Below are positions 34,196 to 41,786 of a DNA stretch of 64,000 nt, piece after piece. The notes below the pieces were generated by a model, which saw nothing but the letters and a program-made list of their open reading frames with translations, ran no database searches and was not told where the DNA came from. Each line of letters begins with the position of its first letter. Within the stretch, counting starts at the first letter, position 1. The position numbers and the translations under genes were made by a program. Source of the stretch: Umezawaea sp036375055 (GTDB taxonomy: Bacteria; Actinomycetota; Actinomycetes; Mycobacteriales; Pseudonocardiaceae); contig NZ_DASUSQ010000046.1 in assembly GCF_036375055.1 (NCBI RefSeq), forward strand, positions 248,001 through 312,000, written 5' to 3'.

Positions 34196-35611
34196 TCACG
34201 GGCGGCGGAAGAACTCGACCTCGCCGAGCGCCACGCACCTGCCCGCGCCCAGTCCCGCGGCGGACTTCACGACCAGGCGCACCGCGATGACGTCGCTGAT
34301 GCCGGTGTCGGTGCGCTGCGGGCCCGGCTGGTCGTTCAGCGCCACCGCGATCGTGCGGGAAACGCCCCCGGAGCCGGTCACGACCAGGTCCACGGCCGTG
34401 GGCCGGGCCTGTTCGCGGAACTGCTCGGGCTGCGCCGAGGCGCCCGTGTGCACGACCACCGACAGCAGCCGGAACGGCTGGTCGAAGGTGAACTCGATCG
34501 CGTCGCCCACGGCGGGCGCTCCCCAGTACCGGTTCGACAACCCGTCGACGGCGGCCGACGCCGGGTGGTCGGGCACCTCGGCGGTGGCCGAGGTGCGCGC
34601 GGGCGCGACCGGCACGGGGTCGGCCAGCCGGTCGCGCAGGTCCTCGAACAGATCCGCCGCCTTCGGGTAGAACACGATTCCGGCGACCACCACCGCGGCG
34701 ACCACGAGCAGCGCGGCCAGCCTGCGCAGCCACCGGGAGGTGTCGCCGCGGCGCGCGCGTCGGCGGCGACCCGCGACGGCGACCGCGGTCCCGCCATCCA
34801 GCGGTGTGGCACACCGGCGGCAGAACCGGCGGCCCGGCGGGTTGGTGGTGCCGCACACCGGGCAGGGCGGGCCGTCCACCTCGATCTCGCCGCCGGAGGT
34901 GGGCAGCGGGCGCTTGGCCTCCGGTCTCCCCGGCAGAACAGGGCCCAGCACCACGGTCGACGGACCTTCGCCCACCGCCACCTCCGATCCGGCGGCCGTC
35001 CGGACCCGAGCGGCTTCGGGCCTGCTCCCGGCAGCGGTGGCGCGGGCGTCGAGTTCGTCGGTGGTCGACGTCCCGCCGTCCTTCCCGAAGCGCGACCGGA
35101 CCCACGCGCGCCAGCGGGCCCACAGGCCTGGCCGAGCGGTGGCCGGGTCCTCGGGCTCACGTTGCAGACCGACCGCCGAGCCCAGCTCCGCCTGGTCGGA
35201 GGGTCCTTCCCCGATGGCCGTCCCGATCCGGGACGCCAGGTGGTCCTCCTCCGACCGCCCCGCCGCCGGTCGCTCCCCGGCCGCCGGGTCCCGGTCGTCG
35301 TCCGGATCGCCGCCCGCGTCCGCTTCCCCGTCGGCCGCCCGTCCGTCCGTGCCCGCCGACTGCCCGCCCGCCGACTCCCCCACCACGGCCTGCTGCCCGG
35401 TCGGGACCTCCCGCACGACCGGAGCCTGGTGCGCGGCCTGCTCCGCTCCCGTCCCCACCGCCGAGGCCGTCCCGGTCACCCCGCCCGCACCGGCTCGCTC
35501 CGACCGAGCGGCCTCGGCGGTCCACCCCAGGTAGGTGCCGCAGTTGCCGCAGAAGTCGTCGCCGTCCCGCACGGACGCGCCGCACTGCGGGCACGAGCGC
35601 ACCACGGCCAT
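34196..35611 (-). CDS. CIS-associated zinc-ribbon membrane protein with C-terminal discoidin/glycan-binding-like domain
   Basis: 471 aa from ATG 35611 (overlaps the upstream stop). The N-terminal zinc ribbon is CPQCGASVRDGDDFCGNCG. It is followed by a ~200-residue acidic, Gly/Ala-rich disordered region, a second zinc ribbon CPVCGTTNPPGRRFCRRC near 247, and one transmembrane helix at ~290-310. A C-terminal beta-sandwich (~350-471; ASAAVDGLSNRYWG...IEFTFDQPFRLL) resembles the NADase-type glycan-binding/discoidin fold. The predicted orientation is cytoplasmic ribbons and an external domain. Last gene of the structural operon. A role as a membrane tether for an otherwise cytoplasmic injection particle is inference; Streptomyces CIS loci have a membrane partner (CisA) with such a role. 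Confidence 0.75.
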   Translation of the reverse strand: MAVVRSCPQCGASVRDGDDFCGNCGTYLGWTAEAARSERAGAGGVTGTASAVGTGAEQAAHQAPVVREVPTGQQAVVGESAGGQSAGTDGRAADGEADAGGDPDDDRDPAAGERPAAGRSEEDHLASRIGTAIGEGPSDQAELGSAVGLQREPEDPATARPGLWARWRAWVRSRFGKDGGTSTTDELDARATAAGSRPEAARVRTAAGSEVAVGEGPSTVVLGPVLPGRPEAKRPLPTSGGEIEVDGPPCPVCGTTNPPGRRFCRRCATPLDGGTAVAVAGRRRRARRGDTSRWLRRLAALLVVAAVVVAGIVFYPKAADLFEDLRDRLADPVPVAPARTSATAEVPDHPASAAVDGLSNRYWGAPAVGDAIEFTFDQPFRLLSVVVHTGASAQPEQFREQARPTAVDLVVTGSGGVSRTIAVALNDQPGPQRTDTGISDVIAVRLVVKSAAGLGAGRCVALGEVEFFRRP

Positions 35612-36171
35612 CACCCCCCACCCGCGGGCGGCCCGGCCAGCACCTCGACCGCGCACCGGACGTGCACCGGGCACACCGCGCCGACCAGCGCCTCGACCCG
35701 GTCCCGATCCACCGGACCGGACGACCCCGGCCACACCCGCACCACGACCACGTCGACCGCCGGACCGGGCAGCGGCGCGTCGGGCGTGCCCGACCAGCGC
35801 ACCCCCGGACCGTCCGCCACGTCCGCGCGCACCCCCAACGACATCTCCAACCGCTCGACGAGCCCGGACACCGTGCCGCGCTTGCGGTGCAGCTCCACGG
35901 CCCGCCGCACCAGGGCGCGCCGCAGGGGCTCCGGCCACGCCGGGTCCAGCCCTGCCGCCACCCACGACGACAGCCACGCCAGGAAGTCCTCCGGTGCCAG
36001 TCCGGGGTCCAGGTAGGCCGGCAGGTTGTCCAGGGTGGACAGCACCGCCGACAGCACGGCGTCCAGACCGGAGGTGAACCGCTGCGCGAAGTCGTCCGCC
36101 GCGAACAGCGCGGGCAGCATGTCCCCCAGCGGGTGCCTGCTCGGCAGCTCCGGCAGCGCGGCCCTGGTCAC
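35611..36171 (-). CDS. CIS baseplate protein, phage tail protein I-like
   Basis: 186 aa from GTG 36171, overlapping the upstream stop (GTGA). It has the phage P2 gpI/Cis12-like pattern: RHPLGDMLPALFAADDFAQR, FTSGLDAVLSAVLSTLDNLP, a WLSSWV segment, and RRALVRRAVELHRKRGTVSG with LVERLEMSLG. These are seen in gpI proteins that join the baseplate wedge to fibres. Position directly after the baseplate-J gene repeats the J-I order of P2. No tail-fibre gene follows, so targeting fibres appear to be missing from the locus. Confidence 0.82.
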   Translation of the reverse strand: MTRAALPELPSRHPLGDMLPALFAADDFAQRFTSGLDAVLSAVLSTLDNLPAYLDPGLAPEDFLAWLSSWVAAGLDPAWPEPLRRALVRRAVELHRKRGTVSGLVERLEMSLGVRADVADGPGVRWSGTPDAPLPGPAVDVVVVRVWPGSSGPVDRDRVEALVGAVCPVHVRCAVEVLAGPPAGGG

Positions 36172-38102
36172 GACGCGCCTACCTCGACCTGGTGCTGGTG
36201 GGAGAAGACCAGCGCGTTGGGCGCGACGTCCAGCCGGTCCACCGGCGCACCCCGCACCCCGGTGATCGGGTTCGCCGGGAACATCCGGATCTCGTCCACC
36301 AGCAGCACCCCCGGCACCGCTTGGAGCACCGAGAACACCTCACCGAACTGCACCGGCCTGCCGAAGTCCCACCCGACGCCGTCCGGTCCACCGCGCAGCG
36401 GGTTGAGGTAGCGGTGCAGCGCGGCCAGCGCGGCCTCGCGGACCCGGTTGACGTCGGTCGCGGTGAGCCGGGCCACCACCGTGATGCCCTGGTAGCGGGG
36501 CGGTTCCACGACCAGCCGGGTACCGAGCAGGCGCCGCTCGTCCAACCGGCGGGAGACCGCGGCCAGCACCTCGTCGGAGGGCACAAGCTGCTCGAACCGC
36601 AACCGGTCGCCCTCGTCGGCCACCGCGTCGGGCACCACCAGCACCCGCGCCGCCCCCACCTCGCCCTCCACCGGCAGGCAGCGCACGCGCGCCAGCGACG
36701 GCGCGGCCTGCCGCGCGATCAGCTCGTGGTCCTCCGCGGTGACCGCGCGGTCCTGCACCCGCAACTGGTTGGGCGCCCGCACCTTCGCCTCGGCCACCGT
36801 CTCGGCGTCCACCCCGCCGATCGCGGCCTCCCGGTTCTCCACCGCCGAGACGTAGGGCACCGAGCTGCGCAGCACCGAGATCGTGCCGCGCGCCACGTTG
36901 CCCGACCGGCCACCGCCGGTGCGGTAGCGCGGCACCCTCAGCACCGCGCCCTTGGGCGGCACCGCGCCGTAGCGGCGCAGCGTCCCGTCCGCCTCGCGCA
37001 CCGCGGGCGGGAACAGGAACTCGCCGCTCGACGCGTCGAGCACCACGTGGCGGTCGTCGGGGCCGGACAGGCCGAAGTCCTCCACCACCGCCCAGTCCTC
37101 CCACCCCTCGCCCGCCGAGACCCGCACGACCACCGGGTCGCCGTCCAGCAGCACCGGGGCCCTGGGCGCGGTGAACCGCTGGCCGGGCACGCCCGCGGAC
37201 TCGCCGAGCGGCACGTCCGCCTCGGTCTCGGCGTGCTCGGCGGCGGTGGTGCCGCCGATGGTGTAGGCCTCGGCCTCGCGGACCGTCGGGGACTCCGAGT
37301 AGAACGGCTGGCCGGGCACCGGTTCGGTGACCCGGCAGCGCAGCCAGCCCGCACGCCGGCCGGCGACCACCGACATGGTGTGGCCGCCCGGCACGTGCAG
37401 CAGGACCTCACCCGGCCGGTTGAGACCGCCGGTGCCGTCCTCGTCCACCTCGCAGGCGACCCAGTCCCCGCCGTCCCACGCCTCCCACACCAGCGGCGGC
37501 TGCCGCGGGTCGACACCGACGCCCTCGACCCGGCTCTCCAGCCTCAGCACCACCGCGCAGTTCGGCACGGCGGCGGTGAGCCCGAACAGGGTGGCGTCAC
37601 CGGGCACGGGCGAGGCCTGGAAGCACGCCACGTCCTTGCCCGACTCCAGGTCTCGGGTGCGGTCGGTGTGCTCGCCCGACGCGGACCGCGTGACCAGGCG
37701 CGCCAGTTCGCAGGGCACGATCGGCAGCTCCCCGGTGGTGGCGAACACGATCGCCTCGGCGAACTCGGTGCTCACCGTCGCCACCTCGGTGCCCGCGGGC
37801 AGCGACACGGTCTCCACCTGCGGCGCGGACAGCCAGAACGTCACCAGGGCGCGGGCCGCCGTGGGCGGGAACAGCCGCACGCCCAGCAGGTCCAGGAACG
37901 CCAGGTAGTTCTTCTCCGGCACCCGGTTGAGCCGGTAGACCAGCTGGTCGACCATGTGCGCGAAGGTCTCGATGAGGGTGATGCCGGGGTCGGACACGTT
38001 GTGGTCCGTCCACTCCGGACAGCTCTGCTGGACGTAGCGCTTGGCCTCGTCCACGAACTGCTGGAAGCGCCGGTCGTCCAGGTTGGGCGCTGGCAACGCC
38101 AT
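36168..38102 (-). CDS. CIS baseplate wedge protein, gpJ/gp6-like (Afp11 type)
   Basis: 644 aa from ATG 38102. The N-terminus RRFQQFVDEAKRYVQQSCPE, then WTDHNVSDPGITLIETFAHM, then DQLVYRLNRVPEKNYLAFLDLLG, is the hallmark of the putative baseplate-assembly protein family (Baseplate_J-like, Afp11/Pvc11). Central region ~100-480 is beta-rich; the C-terminal part has the J-domain motif APNQLRVQDRAVTAEDHELIA. It forms the wedge ring that clamps the spike and triggers sheath contraction. Both ends overlap neighbours (TGATG with gp25, GTGA with gpI), indicating coupled translation. Confidence 0.92.
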   Translation of the reverse strand: MALPAPNLDDRRFQQFVDEAKRYVQQSCPEWTDHNVSDPGITLIETFAHMVDQLVYRLNRVPEKNYLAFLDLLGVRLFPPTAARALVTFWLSAPQVETVSLPAGTEVATVSTEFAEAIVFATTGELPIVPCELARLVTRSASGEHTDRTRDLESGKDVACFQASPVPGDATLFGLTAAVPNCAVVLRLESRVEGVGVDPRQPPLVWEAWDGGDWVACEVDEDGTGGLNRPGEVLLHVPGGHTMSVVAGRRAGWLRCRVTEPVPGQPFYSESPTVREAEAYTIGGTTAAEHAETEADVPLGESAGVPGQRFTAPRAPVLLDGDPVVVRVSAGEGWEDWAVVEDFGLSGPDDRHVVLDASSGEFLFPPAVREADGTLRRYGAVPPKGAVLRVPRYRTGGGRSGNVARGTISVLRSSVPYVSAVENREAAIGGVDAETVAEAKVRAPNQLRVQDRAVTAEDHELIARQAAPSLARVRCLPVEGEVGAARVLVVPDAVADEGDRLRFEQLVPSDEVLAAVSRRLDERRLLGTRLVVEPPRYQGITVVARLTATDVNRVREAALAALHRYLNPLRGGPDGVGWDFGRPVQFGEVFSVLQAVPGVLLVDEIRMFPANPITGVRGAPVDRLDVAPNALVFSHQHQVEVGAS

Positions 38103-38512
38103 CAGCCCGCCTCCCCTTCCTCGGAGGGGATCGTGTAGAACGGGAAGACCAGGTTGCGCTGGTCGTTCGTGGACTTCACGGTGTAGTGGATCTCGATGTA
38201 GAGCGTGCCGACGTCGACCGAGTCGAACGCCACGACCACGTCGGCCACGTCGATGCGCGGCTCCCACCGGTCCAGGGCGGCGCGCACCTCGCGCGAGATG
38301 CGCCCGGCGGTCGCACCGTCGGCCGTGGCGAACACCAGGTCGTGGATGCCGCAGCCGAACTCCGGGCGCATCGGGCGTTCGCCGGGCGCGGTGCCCAGGA
38401 CCAGCCGGATGGCCTCCTGGATCTCCTGGTCGCGGTCGACCATGCCGATGCCGCCGGTGGCGCCCGCCCGCAGCGGGAAGCCCCAGCCGCGTCCGATGAA
38501 GTCGGCGCTCAC
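38102..38512 (-). CDS. CIS baseplate gp25/GPW-like protein (Afp9 type)
   Basis: 136 aa from GTG 38512 overlapping the PAAR gene's stop. The gp25-like lysozyme-fold signature is clear: GRGWGFPLR, then DQEIQEAIRLVLGTAPGERP, MRPEFGCGIHDLVFA, and a C-terminal Tyr/Phe-rich beta segment. T4 gp25 and P2 gpW connect the baseplate wedges to the sheath and start sheath assembly. Despite the fold name, no lysozyme activity is expected. Confidence 0.93.
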   Translation of the reverse strand: MSADFIGRGWGFPLRAGATGGIGMVDRDQEIQEAIRLVLGTAPGERPMRPEFGCGIHDLVFATADGATAGRISREVRAALDRWEPRIDVADVVVAFDSVDVGTLYIEIHYTVKSTNDQRNLVFPFYTIPSEEGEAG

Positions 38513-38823
38513 AGGGGACCCCCGATCTGCACCGTGCCGGGGCGCGGCGCCAGCTTGGCCTTGCAGGTGGTCTCGTCCATGGCCGCGGCGGCGGCCAGGC
38601 CCCCGATGAGGACGCCGCGGCGTGCGATGGTCGGCGAGATCAGGATGATGTTGGGGGCCGCGTTGTGCGGCACCACGGCGCACACGTGCACGCAGTTGAT
38701 CGTCGCGGCGGGCTTGCCCTCGATCAGCACCGTCATCAGCCGGGCCGCCGACAGCGGGTTCAGCGGCGGGCCGATGGTGCCTGCGTGCAGCGTCTTGTCG
38801 CCCTGTCTGGCAGCGGTGGGCAT
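38509..38823 (-). CDS. PAAR-domain spike-tip protein
   Basis: 104 aa. PAAR-repeat features: MPTAARQGDKTLHAGTIGPP, then TVLIEGKPAATINCVHVCA with HNAAPNIILISPT and a Gly/Ala-rich loop. Conserved His and Cys residues would bind the tip metal. PAAR proteins sharpen the VgrG spike and can carry toxin extensions; this one is a bare PAAR with none. It sits between the VgrG and gp25 genes as in other CIS operons. Confidence 0.9.
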   Translation of the reverse strand: MPTAARQGDKTLHAGTIGPPLNPLSAARLMTVLIEGKPAATINCVHVCAVVPHNAAPNIILISPTIARRGVLIGGLAAAAAMDETTCKAKLAPRPGTVQIGGPL

Positions 38824-38843
38824 GTCGCGATCTCCTCACGTGG

Positions 38844-40541
38844 TCAGTTGAGCTTGATGAGGGCGCCCTTGAGCGTGAGCACGCCCTGCCCGGCGTCGAT
38901 GGTGATGCCGGTGCTGGTCAGCGACACCGAGCTGAGCACGCGCGCGCCGCCCGGTCCGCGCACGAACAGGTCGATCTTGTTGCGCTTCTCGTCGAGCACG
39001 ACCTCCAACCGCTTGTCGCCGGAGGCCAGCCGGACACCCGACCGCACCGTGCCGTCCAGCAGTTCCACCCGGTTGCCGGTGCGCGAGACCAGTGAGCGGC
39101 GGTTGACCTTGCCGCGTCTGCCGTCCACCAGCGGCAGGTCGTGCGCCGAGGGCTTGTCCACGCCGTTGTAGAGCCCGCCGATCACGTAGGGCCGGTCCAG
39201 GCTGCCCTGCTCGAACCCGACCAGCACCTCGTCGTTGACCTCGGGGCTGAACACCCCGCCGCCGCCCGCCCCGCCCCACTGCACGGTGCGCACCCAGTCG
39301 GTGACGTACTTGTCGTCCAGCCACGGGAACGTCAGCCGCACCCAGCCGCGCTGGCCGCCCGCCTCCTTGATGTCGGTGACGATGCCGGTGGCCAGGCCGG
39401 GCATGCGCGGGCTGCGGGCAGGCGCGTTGCCGCCGGTGACCAGGCCCGCGAGCGAGCGGTCGTAGGAGGAGCTGACCGTCAGCGTGGTGTAGTAGCCGGT
39501 CTCGGGCTCCAGCACGTGCCGCGCCGCGGTCACGGTGTAGGCGCCGTCGAAGTCCTTGCCGGAGTTGGTCAGCGCCACCGGGTCGCCCGCGCGGAGCTTG
39601 GGGTTGCCGGTGACGACGGCCTCCAGTTCCCCGTAGCCCGCGCTGGTGGACGCCTCCAGCGAGCGCGCCGCTCGGGTCGCCTCGGCCTGCGTGGCGTACG
39701 GCGTGTCGGTGACGAGCAGGGGCGCCTGGGTGCGGAAGGCCGCGTTGGCCTCGCTCGCCTTCAAACCAGGCCTGACGGTCTTGCTCAAGGTGTTGGGGCA
39801 CACCGCGACCAGCGCCTTCTTGGTGGCCACGTCCCAGCCGCGCACCTCGACGCCGTTGGCCTGGTCCGCGGTGGTCAGCACGGCGCGCAGCGCGACGGTG
39901 TTCTCGCCGAGCTCCAGCACGTGCGGGTCGTTCGTCGTCTTCGGCTTGGGCGCCTTGCTCGCCGACGTGAGCTTGACGAACTCCAGCCGCCCCGTCTCGT
40001 CGACCCGGACCACGGCGTCGTGCTCCCGCGCGAGCATCTGGAGGAAGTCCCAGTCCGACACGCCCGCCTGGCTCAGGTGCTGGTAGGTGACGCCCGCGAC
40101 GTCGAGCCTGCCCGCGGTCAACCCGGCGTCCTTGACGACCTTCCGCACGACGGCCGCCGCCGACATGTTGCGGAACGCCTGGACCTTGCGACCCCGCATC
40201 AGGCGGTGCGCCCGGCTCATCGCCCGGATCACGGTGTACTGGCCGGTGCGGTCGCGGTCCAGCTCCAGCGCGGTGACCTCGCCGGAGAACACCTGCTCGG
40301 TGGTGGTGACGCTCGAGGCCGCCAGCGACACCACGAGCTCGGTGCCGATCGTGATGCGCGTCTCCTTGAGCAGATCGTTCTTCTCGTCGGAGTACGTCAG
40401 CACGGCGCAGTCGGGCAGGCCGACGTTCTCGTCCACCACGCAGCGGACCAGTTGGTCGGCCTCGGCGATCAGCGGGATGCCGTTCGCGCGCACCAGCGCG
40501 CTCGCGGCGATGTTGTCGCCCTCCACGTCCGGCCCGGTCAT
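38844..40541 (-). CDS. VgrG/gpD-like central spike protein (Afp8 type)
   Basis: 565 aa from ATG 40541 (overlaps the LysM gene's stop). The N-terminal gp27/gpD-like hub domain runs to ~370 (VVSLAASSVTTTEQVFSGEV, RAMSRAHRLMRGRKVQAFRN, WDFLQMLAREHDAVVRVDE). The gp5-type OB-fold follows at ~395-475 (GWVRLTFPWLDDKYVTDWVR, then EVNDEVLVGFEQGSLDRPYV). A C-terminal beta-helix-like segment is at ~480-565. It forms the trimeric spike below the tube. No C-terminal toxin domain is present. Confidence 0.92.
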   Translation of the reverse strand: MTGPDVEGDNIAASALVRANGIPLIAEADQLVRCVVDENVGLPDCAVLTYSDEKNDLLKETRITIGTELVVSLAASSVTTTEQVFSGEVTALELDRDRTGQYTVIRAMSRAHRLMRGRKVQAFRNMSAAAVVRKVVKDAGLTAGRLDVAGVTYQHLSQAGVSDWDFLQMLAREHDAVVRVDETGRLEFVKLTSASKAPKPKTTNDPHVLELGENTVALRAVLTTADQANGVEVRGWDVATKKALVAVCPNTLSKTVRPGLKASEANAAFRTQAPLLVTDTPYATQAEATRAARSLEASTSAGYGELEAVVTGNPKLRAGDPVALTNSGKDFDGAYTVTAARHVLEPETGYYTTLTVSSSYDRSLAGLVTGGNAPARSPRMPGLATGIVTDIKEAGGQRGWVRLTFPWLDDKYVTDWVRTVQWGGAGGGGVFSPEVNDEVLVGFEQGSLDRPYVIGGLYNGVDKPSAHDLPLVDGRRGKVNRRSLVSRTGNRVELLDGTVRSGVRLASGDKRLEVVLDEKRNKIDLFVRGPGGARVLSSVSLTSTGITIDAGQGVLTLKGALIKLN

Positions 40542-41302
40542 CGGTCCTCCCCTGTCTCTCCCGCCACACCCGGTACCAGCAGTTCCGTGCCGGGGACCAG
40601 GACCATGGGGTCGTCGATGTCGTTGGCTTCCGCGATCACCCGCCAGGCCGTCGCGTCGCCGTACTCGCGCCACGCCAGCTGCGGCAGGCTGTCCCCGGCG
40701 ACCACCCGGTGCGTCCGCCGGGCCTCGCGCGAGCCGGACGTCGGGTTCTGGCCGGGCGTGCCCGCCCCCGCCTCCTCGATGGCCAGCGAGCAGGTGGCGC
40801 GCAGCGGCTTGCCGTCCACGTCGAACAGCGAGTAGTCCACCGACAGGCTGGACAGCACGCCGTCGAAGGACACCGACGTGGCGGTGCCCCACTCGAAGCG
40901 GACCCACGGGCTCGCGGGCTTCTTCTTGCGCAGGCTGGCCTTCGTGGGCACGCAGGCGATCATCAGCTTCTCCACCCGCTCCTCCACCGAGTTGTCGTGC
41001 TCGGCGGTCGCGTCCAGGAACACGTCCACGCTCAACGACCGCGGCCCGCTGCCGACGAACTCCGGCAGCGACGCCTGGCCCGCCATCCGCGCCGGTTTCC
41101 GCCGCCACTCGACGCTCTTGCTCAGCGCCAACTTGTTCGGGTTGAACTGGAACTTGACCGTGGCCAACCGCGCCCCCGGCTTGGCACCGCTCCTGGCGGG
41201 CGGTTCCATGATCACCAGCTGCGCCTTGACGAGGCCCGAACCGAAGTACGCCTTCGCCGCCTTGCCCGCCTTGCCCGCGATCACCCCGACCTTCGATGCC
41301 AC
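40538..41302 (-). CDS. CIS tube-initiator/hub protein with LysM domain (Afp7 type)
   Basis: 254 aa. The N-terminal domain (about 20-180; ATVKFQFNPNKLALSKSVEW, then LSVDVFLDATAEHDNSVEER) matches the CIS tube protein/T4 gp53-gp54-like family. A C-terminal LysM module (~195-245; RRTHRVVAGDSLPQLAWREY, then WRVIAEANDIDDPMVLVPGTELLVP) follows. In Afp/PVC the equivalent protein joins spike and tube. In contractile baseplates the LysM binds other baseplate subunits rather than peptidoglycan. Confidence 0.88.
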   Translation of the reverse strand: MASKVGVIAGKAGKAAKAYFGSGLVKAQLVIMEPPARSGAKPGARLATVKFQFNPNKLALSKSVEWRRKPARMAGQASLPEFVGSGPRSLSVDVFLDATAEHDNSVEERVEKLMIACVPTKASLRKKKPASPWVRFEWGTATSVSFDGVLSSLSVDYSLFDVDGKPLRATCSLAIEEAGAGTPGQNPTSGSREARRTHRVVAGDSLPQLAWREYGDATAWRVIAEANDIDDPMVLVPGTELLVPGVAGETGEDR

Positions 41303-41327
41303 GGTCCGCCTCCTCCCGTCGCCGCGC

Positions 41328-41762
41328 TCAGTCGTCGCTGGACGCCTGGAGGCCCTCGTGGGCGAACTCCAGCGTCTCCACGGCGGCCTGCGACCGGCTC
41401 GGGTCGAAGGTCGGCCCCTGCCAGCGGATCGGGATGATGCCCATCACCTGCCAGCTGACGATCGGGGTCAGGTCCGGGGCCAGCGCGACGATCTCGCCGT
41501 CCTCGCGGTCGGCCTCCTTGATGACCTCGTTGAACCACTTGAGGACCTTGGCCGAGTCACCGGTCACCGGGCGGGTCATGGTGATGTTGGACCAGGTGAT
41601 GCGCGAGGGCAGGCTCCAGCTGAACCCGTTGTTGCCGCCCTCGGCGTACTGCTCGACCTCCACCGTCGCGCCGAGGCCGTCGCAGGTGTGGAACATGCCG
41701 AGGTCGTCGTCGGCGATGGTCAACCGGAAGAAGACGCTGCTGGCGAAGACGTCGTCGCTCAT
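41328..41762 (-). CDS. second CIS inner-tube protein (gp19-like)
   Basis: 144 aa, phage T4 gp19-like tail-tube family: FFRLTIADDDLGMFHTCDGL (the conserved D-x-x-G-x-F-x-x-C/V-x-G-L motif), then VEVEQYAEGGNNGFSWSLPS, and VSWQVMGIIPIRWQGP. It is distinct from the major tube gene at 45215. CIS operons commonly carry two or three tube paralogues, the baseplate-proximal copies starting the tube. Position next to the LysM hub gene supports that adaptor role. Confidence 0.9.
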   Translation of the reverse strand: MSDDVFASSVFFRLTIADDDLGMFHTCDGLGATVEVEQYAEGGNNGFSWSLPSRITWSNITMTRPVTGDSAKVLKWFNEVIKEADREDGEIVALAPDLTPIVSWQVMGIIPIRWQGPTFDPSRSQAAVETLEFAHEGLQASSDD

Positions 41763-41786
41763 GGAAGTGCTCCTCGTTCGGGCCGG

